Source: Acidobacteriota bacterium
Lineage (GTDB): Bacteria; Acidobacteriota; Terriglobia; Bryobacterales; Bryobacteraceae
Assembly: GCA_947466555.1 (NCBI GenBank)
Contig: CANIFK010000376.1
Coordinates: forward strand, 1-5,868
DNA length: 5,868 nt
Direction of reading: 5' to 3'
Below are positions 1-5,328 of the stretch, piece by piece. The position numbers were made by a program, and so were the translations under genes. Below the pieces are notes generated by a model. It was not told the DNA's origin, did no database searches, and was given only the letters and a program-made list of their open reading frames with translations. How positions within the stretch are numbered: the stretch's first letter is position 1; each line of letters starts with the position of its first letter.

Positions 1-1
1 C

Positions 2-67
2 TACTACACGCCGTTGGATTTGGTGGAGAAGGTGTTGAACTGCCGGCAGATTTTAGCGGAGTTGTGA
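2..67 (+). CDS. C-terminal end of an unidentified protein (5' end outside the window)
   Basis: An open frame enters from the left edge and ends at TGA 65-67. The visible 21 residues begin YYTPLDLVEK and finish with a helix-like LAEL tail. The composition is that of a real protein end (amphipathic, not low-complexity), and the third positions are mostly G, like the other + strand genes here. The tail is too short to assign a family. A TPxDxV segment followed by a closing helix is found at the C-termini of some metallopeptidases, but that is only a hint. The gene is convergent with the cytochrome/ankyrin gene, and a 226-bp repeat-bearing gap separates the two stop codons. Confidence 0.5.
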   Translation, partial: YYTPLDLVEKVLNCRQILAEL

Positions 68-78
68 GTGGCGGTCGT

Positions 79-145
79 TCGGGTTTTGGGGACACACGGG
101 CTACGCCACGTATGTCCCCGGGGTTGGGTGTCGCTGCGTGGTGGG
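79..145. repeat. REP-like palindromic repeat, copy 1 (short form)
   Basis: The unit starts TCGGGTTTTGGGGACACACG and contains a hairpin at 88-119. GGGGACACACG pairs with CGTATGTCCCC with one C/A mismatch. Read on the - strand, that position becomes a G-U wobble, so the stem would be complete in RNA. A small inner stem GGC-TAC-GCC (99-107) fills the loop. The hairpin is followed by a conserved tail GGGTGTCGCTGCGTGG ending near 141. The whole arrangement recurs at 181-266. Size, palindromy and a position between convergent genes fit repetitive extragenic palindromic (REP) elements. No RAYT transposase is visible in the window. Confidence 0.65.
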
Positions 146-180
146 CGAGGAGCGTTTCGCCACGTTGGCGGAGTAGTGGA

Positions 181-266
181 TCGGGTTTGGGGGACACACG
201 GGCTACGGTCGCTGCGCTCCCTCCGCCACGAATGTCCCCGGAGAGGGGTGTCGCTGCGTGGGGAGC
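181..266. repeat. REP-like palindromic repeat, copy 2 (long form with 17-18 bp insert)
   Basis: This unit repeats the order seen at 79-145: TCGGGTTTGGGGGACACACG, then GGCTAC, GCCACG, ATGTCCCCGG, and the tail GGTGTCGCTGCGTGG. An extra 17-18 bp (GTCGCTGCGCTCCCTCC, about 208-224) lies between GGCTAC and GCCACG and lengthens the hairpin loop. The outer arms GGGGACA (190-196) and TGTCCCC (233-239) are intact. The insert begins with GTCGCTGCG, which also occurs in the conserved tail at 250-258. It could therefore be a partial duplication of the tail. Confidence 0.65.
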
Positions 267-293
267 GCTGGGGCCTTTTCGCCTCGTATCCCG

Positions 294-2513
294 TTAGCGC
301 TGGCTGAGCTTTTGGGGCTCGTTGGTCAGCGACAGCGCCATGGCGGCCCAGGAGGTTCCGGCGGCGGAGATCCACTGATCGTGCGAGTAGGGGAAGCCGC
401 TTTCGAAGTAGGGCTGGATCCAGATGGACCGGGTGCGGACGAGCCAGGAGCCGTCGGCGGCTTGGGTGTTTAAGAGATAGTCGACACCCTTCTGATACAC
501 GGGGGCGGTGGTGGGGAGTTTGGCCGCGGTGTGGAGGGCGTAGAGGGCCTGGCCGGTGGCGTAGGCGTCGGGCTCCATCGCGGGGAGTTGGCTCCAGCCG
601 CCTGCGGGTTTCTGCGTCGCCGTGAGGGCGCGGGCGGCTTCGGCGATTACCTTCTGCGAGCCGTTGGCCCAGGCTAGACCAAGCAATTGGAACGCCCGTT
701 CCTGGGTGGTGGCGGGTTTGGCCTTTTCGAGCCAGGCGGCGGCACGGGCGAGGCGGGCGGCGGTATCGGCCTTCTGCGCTTCGGGCGTGTAAGCTTTGAG
801 GGCGAAGATGGCCATGGCGGTGGTCTGGTAGTCGCCGGAGTTCATGGGCGGGCGGCGGCCGTCGGGGATGCGCCAGTTGCCTTCGGCGGTTTGCATGGCT
901 TTGACGAAGTGGACTGTGGCGTCGGTATAGGCGTCGGGCTGTTGGTGATTGGCGGCGCGGTCCATCATCTCCCAGCCGATGCTGGAGACGTTTGTCGCGC
1001 CGAGGTCCATGATGCGTTCGGGGTTGATGCCGGTCATGGCGACGGGGAGTTGGTCGACTTGGGGAGGCGTGGGAATGCCGCGGTCGCGGGCGAGGCCGAG
1101 GGCGGTGGAGGGGAGATCCTGCGCGTGGCAGCTGTTGCAGCCGGCGATGCGGATGAAGTTATGGCTCTGCTTGGCGACCAGCGTGACGGCTTGTTCGACG
1201 GCGAACGGAATGGGGCGGCGCTTGCCGGGGGCGGCTTGGGATTGGGGCTTGTCGTTGGGCGTCACTCCGAGGAGGCGGGCGACTTCGGTGTCGCCGCGTT
1301 TGGCGGCGAGGGTGCGGGGTGTTTCGCCTTCGCCGGTGACTTCGATTTTGGCCTTCGCGGCGAGGAGGAGTTTGACGACGTTGGCGTTCATCGATTCAGA
1401 GGCTGCGGCGTACATGAGGGGCGTGTAGCCGCGGTCGTCGGGGATATTGGAGTTGGCGCCTTTGGCGAGGAGGAGTTTTACGGATTGCTCGTCGCCGGCG
1501 GTGGCGGCGTTGTGGAGGGCGGTTTCGTTCTTTTTGGTGGCGACGTTGGGATCGGCGCCGAGGTCGAGGAGGAGTTTGACGGCTTCGGGGTTGCGGCTGT
1601 TGGCGGCGGCCATGAGGGCGTTGGCGCCGGTGCCGCTTTTGTGGTGGGGGTCGGCTTTCTTTGCGAGCAGGAGGCGCATGGCTTCGACGTCGCCACGGGC
1701 GGCGGCGTTGGCGAGCGGGGCGTTGCCGTTGGCGGTGGGAGTGTTGGCGTCGGCGCCTTTTTCGAGGAGGAGTTTGAGGACGGCGTTGGCGTTGCCTGCG
1801 CTTGCGGCTTGATAGACGATGGTGCGGCCGTCGGCCTGGCGGGCGTTGATATCGGCGCCGGCTTCGATGAGCAGGCGGACTTTGGCTTCGTCGTGGATGG
1901 CCCAGTGGAGGGGCGTGGAGCCGCGGCGGTTTTTGGCGTTGATGGGGGCTTTGGCGGCAATTAGAGCTTTCATCATGGCGAGGTTGCCGAAGGCGGCGGC
2001 ATGGTGGAGCGGGGTGGCGCCGGCGGCGTCCTGGGAGGAGGCGAGGTCGAGTTGCTTTTGGACGGATGGGGTGTCGCCGTTGCGAATGGCCGTCAGGAGA
2101 CTGGCGAGTTTCGGGGAGACGGGCGGGGGCGGGGCGTCCTCTTTTATCTCGATGCGGAAGTCGACGCCCTGGTCGATCCAGGCGCGGAGGATGCCGATTT
2201 CTTCGGCGGAGAGGGGGCCGGAGGGGGGCATTTGCATGCCGCCGTCGCCGCTGACGACTCGTTTGATGAGCTTGCTGGCGGCGCTGTTGCCCGAGTTGAT
2301 GACGACGCCGTAATCGCCGCCGCGCATGGCGTTTTGGCGCTTGTCGAGGCGGAGGCCCGATTGCTGCACGTCTTCGCCGTGGCAGGAGTGGCACTTGGCG
2401 GCGAGGATGGGTTTGACGTGTTTTTCGTAGTCGATTTTGATGGTTGCGGCGGGCGGGAGAGCCGGTTGGGCGGCGAGGGAGAGCAGGGTTGTCAAAAGGA
2501 GGGTGGCGCGCAT
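294..2513 (-). CDS. Exported cytochrome c / ankyrin-repeat / toroid-domain fusion protein
   Basis: The protein has 739 residues. ATG at 2513-2511 is chosen because a Sec signal peptide starts there (MRAT, then LLLTTLLSLAA, cleavage near residues 18-23); the frame upstream lies antisense to the kinase gene. Residues about 28-118 form a planctomycete-type cytochrome c domain with haem site C41-H-S-C44-H45 and a likely Met ligand in MQMPP (M95). Residues about 133-417 carry about nine ankyrin repeats (TPLHHAAAFGN, TPLHWAI, LLLEKGADAN and others). A second CxxCH follows at C459-N-S-C462-H463, with M493 a possible ligand. Residues about 525-730 form an alpha/alpha-toroid-like domain with three QxxxGxW motifs (W547, W640, W690). 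No DxDD acid motif was seen, so terpene cyclase activity is unlikely. The inferred role is a periplasmic dihaem electron-transfer or protein-binding protein; the partner is unknown. A strong Shine-Dalgarno sequence is lacking. Confidence 0.88.
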   Translation of the reverse strand: MRATLLLTTLLSLAAQPALPPAATIKIDYEKHVKPILAAKCHSCHGEDVQQSGLRLDKRQNAMRGGDYGVVINSGNSAASKLIKRVVSGDGGMQMPPSGPLSAEEIGILRAWIDQGVDFRIEIKEDAPPPPVSPKLASLLTAIRNGDTPSVQKQLDLASSQDAAGATPLHHAAAFGNLAMMKALIAAKAPINAKNRRGSTPLHWAIHDEAKVRLLIEAGADINARQADGRTIVYQAASAGNANAVLKLLLEKGADANTPTANGNAPLANAAARGDVEAMRLLLAKKADPHHKSGTGANALMAAANSRNPEAVKLLLDLGADPNVATKKNETALHNAATAGDEQSVKLLLAKGANSNIPDDRGYTPLMYAAASESMNANVVKLLLAAKAKIEVTGEGETPRTLAAKRGDTEVARLLGVTPNDKPQSQAAPGKRRPIPFAVEQAVTLVAKQSHNFIRIAGCNSCHAQDLPSTALGLARDRGIPTPPQVDQLPVAMTGINPERIMDLGATNVSSIGWEMMDRAANHQQPDAYTDATVHFVKAMQTAEGNWRIPDGRRPPMNSGDYQTTAMAIFALKAYTPEAQKADTAARLARAAAWLEKAKPATTQERAFQLLGLAWANGSQKVIAEAARALTATQKPAGGWSQLPAMEPDAYATGQALYALHTAAKLPTTAPVYQKGVDYLLNTQAADGSWLVRTRSIWIQPYFESGFPYSHDQWISAAGTSWAAMALSLTNEPQKLSQR

Positions 2514-2520
2514 GCTCGGA

Positions 2521-2551
2521 CTATTAGGTCGAGGAATTCGTCCGGTGTCAA
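2521..2551 (-). promoter_or_regulatory. Weak candidate promoter for the cytochrome/ankyrin gene
   Basis: On the - strand a perfect TTGACA (2551-2546) is followed after a long 19-bp spacer by TAATAG (2526-2521, 3/6). The transcript would start only a few bases before the ATG at 2513. That fits the absence of a Shine-Dalgarno sequence and would mean a leaderless or near-leaderless mRNA. The spacing is poor, so confidence is low. Confidence 0.25.
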
Positions 2552-2573
2552 GGGGGGCTGCCGCTCTTAATAT
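2545..2573 (+). promoter_or_regulatory. Weak candidate sigma70-type promoter for the kinase gene
   Basis: GTGTCA (2545-2550, 4/6 to TTGACA) is followed after 17 bp by TAATAT (2568-2573, 4/6 to TATAAT). This would start the transcript near 2580 and give a leader of about 33 nt containing the ribosome binding site. The hexamers are weak and the call rests on spacing as much as on sequence. Confidence 0.3.
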
Positions 2574-2601
2574 CTTTTGGCATCCGGCCGAAATGACAAA
2601 T

Positions 2602-2606
2602 GAGGG
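2602..2606 (+). promoter_or_regulatory. Ribosome binding site of the sensor kinase gene
   Basis: GAGGG lies 6 nt before ATG 2613. An in-frame TTG directly upstream (2610) would have only 3 nt spacing. The site therefore favours the ATG as the true start. Confidence 0.6.
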
Positions 2607-2612
2607 CCCTTG

Positions 2613-4724
2613 ATGACCGGTAGAACCCGGGTTGTGTCTATCAGTGTGTTTGTGTTGGCGATCGCCGCGGTGGTGGCGTTCCAACGGGCGGGTGCGTACC
2701 GGCCACCGGACCGGGCACTGCGCGTGGGGACGTGGGCGGGGCCGCCGTTTGAGATCTTGCGGGCAGACGGGACCGTGACGGGGTTGGGGCCCGACGTGGT
2801 GAACGAGGCGGCGCGGCGCGTGGGGATACGGCTGCAATGGGTGAGTCCGAAAGAGGGACCGGAGGTATTGTTGCCGAACCGGACGTTGGACCTGTGGGGA
2901 TCGATGTCGGTGACGCCTCGGCGGCGTCAGTTGTTTCATTTGACGCGGCCCTGGGCGGAGAGCCATTTTGCGTTGGTGACGCTGGCGGGCGAAACGCGGG
3001 CGCCGGAGACGGTGATCGGCGTCATTAATACGCCAGTGCCTGGCTTTATGATCCGGCAGGTTCGGCCTGCGGCAACGGTGAAGACTTATCCGAGCCGGGC
3101 GGAGCTGTTTGATGCCTTGTGCCGAGGGGAGGTGCTGCATATCTTCCTGGACCAACGCTCGTTCGTGGCGCAATCGATGACGCGGAGTGAGGCTTGCCGC
3201 GGCGCGGCGTTCGCCGTGGAGTTTCTGCCGAATACGCGTTTGGAGATTGCCACTGGAGCTTCTCCGGGGAATGAAATGCACGCCGAGGCGATTCGGAACG
3301 AGATTGACCGGATGGCCATGGATGGAACCCTGGGGCGGATTTCGGCGCACTACGCGGTGGGGCTGGGGAGCACCGATTGGCTGCTGCGGTTGAGCCAGGC
3401 GGAGCGGCGGCAGGAGTTGTTGTGGGTGGGGATTGGCTTCCTGGTTTTTGTGTCCGTGGTGACGGCGTGGCAGGTGATGCGGGTGCGGGCGGCACGGATG
3501 GAGGCCGAACGGGCGAACCGGGCGAAGACCGAGTTTTTGGCGACGATGAGCCACGAGATTCGGACGCCGATGAACGGTGTATTGGGGCTGACGAACCTGC
3601 TGCTGGAGACGTCGCTTGATCCGGACCAACGCGATATGGGCGCGTCGATTCACTCCTCGGCGGAGGCCCTGATGGGGATATTGAACGACATTCTGGACTA
3701 TTCGAAGATCGAGTCCGGGGGCCTGACGTTGGAGGCGGTGCCGTTCGATGTGACGGCGTTGACGCGGCAGGTTGTGGACGGTTTTGGCGGCGTGGCGGCG
3801 GAGAAGGGATTGGCGGTTGGGACGACGGCCGATGCGGCGTTGCCGGCAACTGTGATCGGGGATCCGGGGCGGGTGCGGCAGATCCTGGCGAATCTGGTGG
3901 GGAATGCGATCAAGTTCACGGAGCGCGGGCATGTGCGGGTGCGGTGGAGCGTGGTGTCTCGGGATGCCGCGACGGTTGGGCTAATCGCTTATGTAGAAGA
4001 CACTGGCGTGGGCATTCCGAGTGGGAAGCAGTCGTTGATCTTTGATCGGTTCCGGCAGGCGGATCCTTCGACGACACGGCGATTTGGCGGGACGGGTTTG
4101 GGGCTGGCCATTTCCCGGCTGTTGGTGCGGGCGATGGGTGGCGAGATTGGCGTCGAGAGCGCCGAGGGAAAAGGTTCGACTTTTTGGTTCTCGCTGCGGT
4201 TGCCGGTGGGAGCGGCGGGAATCAGTTCCGCGCCAGCGCCGGTGAAGTTGCGTCCGCTCGGGTTTGAGCGGCCGCCGGTGGTTCTGGTGGTGGAGGATAA
4301 CGCGGTGAATCGAAAGGTGGCCGAGCGGACGCTGGAGCGCCTGGGCTGCATTGTGGTGATGGCGACGAACGGGCGGGAAGCGCTGGACCGGATGAACGGG
4401 ACGCGGTTTGACATGGTCTTTATGGACTGTCTGATGCCGGAAATGGATGGCTACGAGGCGACGCGGGAGATACGGCGGCGGGAGCTCGGCGGACAGCGGA
4501 CACCTGTGATTGCGATGACCGCCAGCGTGCTGGAAGAGGAACGTTACAAGTGCATGGAGAGCGGGATGGACGATTTTCTGTCCAAACCGTGGCGGCCGGA
4601 GCAACTTCGCGAGGTGATCACGCGGTGGTATGGGGGCGTTGGGGAGGCGTTAACGCCGTTGGCGGGCGAGGCCGGGCCAGACGATTGCGACAAGTTCGCG
4701 GGGGAAGTTGGCGGGGACCGCTGA
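2613..4724 (+). CDS. Hybrid sensor histidine kinase with periplasmic solute-binding-type sensor and receiver
   Basis: The 703-residue inner-membrane protein starts with a hydrophobic segment (about 7-23). It is followed by a bacterial extracellular solute-binding protein family 3-like domain (about 35-250: LRVGTWAGPPFEI near its start, MSVTPRRR at 98-105 in the position of the ligand-contacting Arg loop). Two cysteines (C170, C195) could form a disulfide. A second membrane helix spans about 269-289. The kinase core has H314 in SHEIRTPMN, an N-box with N431 (NLVGNAIKFT), EDTGVGIP at 462-469 and FGGTGLGLAIS at 491-501. The receiver (about 556-672) has E561/D562, phospho-acceptor D605 in MDCLMPEMDG and K658 in SKPW. 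All catalytic residues are present. The inferred role is to sense a small periplasmic ligand, perhaps an amino acid, and relay phosphate from H314 to D605. No HPt domain or separate response regulator is in the window. The final 24 residues are encoded over the TetR gene's 3' end. Confidence 0.93.
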   Translation: MTGRTRVVSISVFVLAIAAVVAFQRAGAYRPPDRALRVGTWAGPPFEILRADGTVTGLGPDVVNEAARRVGIRLQWVSPKEGPEVLLPNRTLDLWGSMSVTPRRRQLFHLTRPWAESHFALVTLAGETRAPETVIGVINTPVPGFMIRQVRPAATVKTYPSRAELFDALCRGEVLHIFLDQRSFVAQSMTRSEACRGAAFAVEFLPNTRLEIATGASPGNEMHAEAIRNEIDRMAMDGTLGRISAHYAVGLGSTDWLLRLSQAERRQELLWVGIGFLVFVSVVTAWQVMRVRAARMEAERANRAKTEFLATMSHEIRTPMNGVLGLTNLLLETSLDPDQRDMGASIHSSAEALMGILNDILDYSKIESGGLTLEAVPFDVTALTRQVVDGFGGVAAEKGLAVGTTADAALPATVIGDPGRVRQILANLVGNAIKFTERGHVRVRWSVVSRDAATVGLIAYVEDTGVGIPSGKQSLIFDRFRQADPSTTRRFGGTGLGLAISRLLVRAMGGEIGVESAEGKGSTFWFSLRLPVGAAGISSAPAPVKLRPLGFERPPVVLVVEDNAVNRKVAERTLERLGCIVVMATNGREALDRMNGTRFDMVFMDCLMPEMDGYEATREIRRRELGGQRTPVIAMTASVLEEERYKCMESGMDDFLSKPWRPEQLREVITRWYGGVGEALTPLAGEAGPDDCDKFAGEVGGDR
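4635..4657. repeat. Inverted repeat at the tail-to-tail gene overlap
   Basis: GGCGTTAACGCC (4646-4657) is a perfect 12-bp palindrome spanning the TAA stop of the - strand TetR gene. An upstream GGCGTT (4635-4640) offers an alternative 6-bp stem with AACGCC (4652-4657) and an 11-nt loop. No T-run follows on either strand, so it is recorded as a possible hairpin only and not called a terminator. Confidence 0.35.
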
Positions 4725-5249
4725 GGTGGCCAGATAGCGCGCGTAGAAGGCGCCAACGAGGAGATTGACCGCGGTGTCTAGGTTGGCGCCGCGGCGGAGT
4801 TCTCCCCGGCGTTTGGCGCGATCGAGGATGGCGCGGAGCATCTGGCGGCGGGGGACGACGAGCCGTTCGCGGAAGAGACCCAGCAGTTCGGGGGTGTGGG
4901 CCTCTTCGGCGAGAACGGTGCCGATGAGCGACAGGCCGTTGGGACGAAGCAGGGAACGGGAGAAGTTTTCGAGCGTGGCGATGAGGTCGCCGGTGGTGGT
5001 GCCGGTGTCGACGGCGGGTTCGGAGAGTTGGAGGGTGCGGAGCGCGGCGGTGGCTAGATCGGCCTTGCCCGGCCAGCGGCGGTAAATGGTGGGCTTACTG
5101 ACGCCGGCGGCGAGGGCGATATGATCGAGCGACATGCGGCTGTAGCCCTCTTCGGCGAGGTGCCGGAGGGTGACTTCGAGGATGCGGCGCTCGGTCTCCG
5201 GATCCCGAGGGCGGCCGGCGGATTTTTCTTCTACGATTTTTGCGGCCAC
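4650..5249 (-). CDS. TetR/AcrR-family transcriptional repressor
   Basis: The protein has 199 residues, a normal TetR length, and starts with GTG at 5249-5247. That GTG is the only standard start codon just before the conserved N-terminal region. The open frame continues further upstream, but only through the palindromic operator and antisense to the reductase gene. Residues 12-22 (GRPRDPETERR) are the usual basic lead-in. The helix-turn-helix covers about 39-58 (MSLDHIALAAGVSKPTIYRRW), followed by the conserved K62 and the AL of helix 4. Residues about 75-199 form the variable helical ligand-binding/dimer domain, ending in the family-like VWPGLA. The gene is divergent from a reductase, and a palindrome lies between them (5276-5292). 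The inferred role is a ligand-released repressor of itself and the reductase. The inducer cannot be read from sequence. Its 3' end overlaps the kinase gene by 75 bp, convergently. Codons mostly end in C. Confidence 0.9.
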   Translation of the reverse strand: MAAKIVEEKSAGRPRDPETERRILEVTLRHLAEEGYSRMSLDHIALAAGVSKPTIYRRWPGKADLATAALRTLQLSEPAVDTGTTTGDLIATLENFSRSLLRPNGLSLIGTVLAEEAHTPELLGLFRERLVVPRRQMLRAILDRAKRRGELRRGANLDTAVNLLVGAFYARYLATSAVPANFPRELVAIVWPGLARQRR

Positions 5250-5258
5250 TGGTCTATC

Positions 5259-5286
5259 TTGACAATCTATAACGATACGATACAGT
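5259..5286 (+). promoter_or_regulatory. Promoter of the reductase gene
   Basis: A perfect TTGACA -35 (5259-5264) is followed after 16 bp by TACAGT (5281-5286, 4/6 to TATAAT). The predicted start is near 5293, with a leader of about 36 nt that includes the AAGGAG ribosome binding site. The -10 element lies inside the palindrome, as expected for a promoter blocked by a bound repressor. Confidence 0.6.
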
Positions 5287-5299
5287 ATCGTAATGTAAA
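5272..5299 (-). promoter_or_regulatory. Promoter of the TetR-family gene
   Basis: Read on the - strand, TTTACA (5299-5294, 5/6 to TTGACA) is followed after 16 bp by TATCGT (5277-5272, 4/6 to TATAAT). The transcript would start about 15 nt before the GTG. It overlaps the oppositely directed reductase promoter and the shared palindrome, which implies autoregulation. Confidence 0.45.
5276..5292. promoter_or_regulatory. Palindromic TetR-type operator
   Basis: TACGATACAGTATCGTA is a perfect inverted repeat of 8-bp arms around a central A (5284). It is the strongest dyad in the window, lies in an AT-richer stretch, and covers the -10 regions of both divergent promoters. A further GATAC copy just upstream (5274-5278) creates a second, shifted half-site, so a longer or double-occupancy site is possible. 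TetR-family dimers typically bind such short dyads between their own gene and the target. Confidence 0.75.
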
Positions 5300-5317
5300 T
5301 CGATCTTTCAGTCGAAC

Positions 5318-5323
5318 AAGGAG
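5318..5323 (+). promoter_or_regulatory. Ribosome binding site of the reductase gene
   Basis: AAGGAG, a strong Shine-Dalgarno sequence, sits 5 nt before ATG 5329. It is the best ribosome binding site in the window and fixes this start. Confidence 0.75.
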
Positions 5324-5328
5324 CGGTG

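Larger units (their letters stand above)
68..293. other. Convergent intergenic region carrying two REP-like repeats
   Basis: This gap lies between the stop codon of the partial + strand gene and the stop codon of the - strand cytochrome/ankyrin gene. The short open frames across it read as Gly/Arg/Ser-rich low-complexity peptides and match nothing recognisable. It is filled mostly by two related palindromic repeat units (79-145 and 181-266). Between them lies a small inverted repeat at 144-161 (GGCGA...TCGCC). No hairpin followed by a T-run was seen, so a classical intrinsic terminator is not supported. The repeat hairpins may serve as transcript ends for both convergent genes. Confidence 0.6.
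2514..2612. promoter_or_regulatory. Divergent intergenic promoter region between cytochrome/ankyrin and kinase genes
   Basis: These 99 bp separate the two divergent start codons, so both genes must be transcribed from here or from further out. The centre (about 2565-2580) is AT-richer than the surroundings. Candidate hexamers for both directions share the segment 2545-2551, so the two promoters may overlap. No clear dyad-symmetric operator was found. Confidence 0.5.

Noticed and set aside
79..266. A CRISPR array
   Set aside because: There are only two units of unequal length, homology runs through the would-be spacer, and no cas gene is present.
525..1000. An active squalene-hopene or other terpene cyclase domain
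   Set aside because: QW-like motifs are present, but the DxDD catalytic motif was not seen, and the region is only about 200 residues, whereas complete cyclases have about 600.
687..1964. A 425-codon + strand open frame opposite the cytochrome/ankyrin gene
   Set aside because: The product is Gly/Val/Ala-rich with no recognisable domain. It lies antisense to a gene with clear haem and ankyrin motifs, and the open frame follows from that gene's high-GC third positions.
1396..2394. Arg/Pro-rich - strand frame overlapping the cytochrome/ankyrin gene
   Set aside because: It is an alternate frame of the same strand with very biased composition (Arg, Pro, His, Gln) and no motif.
2610..2612. TTG as the start of the kinase gene
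   Set aside because: The ATG immediately after it has better spacing from GAGGG (6 nt rather than 3 nt).
2514..3932. N-terminal extension of the cytochrome/ankyrin frame up to 3932
   Set aside because: The frame stays open antisense to the kinase gene, but the extra sequence is Arg/His/Pro-rich, and a good signal peptide begins at the ATG at 2513.
4635..4657. A bidirectional intrinsic terminator for the kinase and TetR genes
   Set aside because: The stem is short and no T-run follows on either strand.
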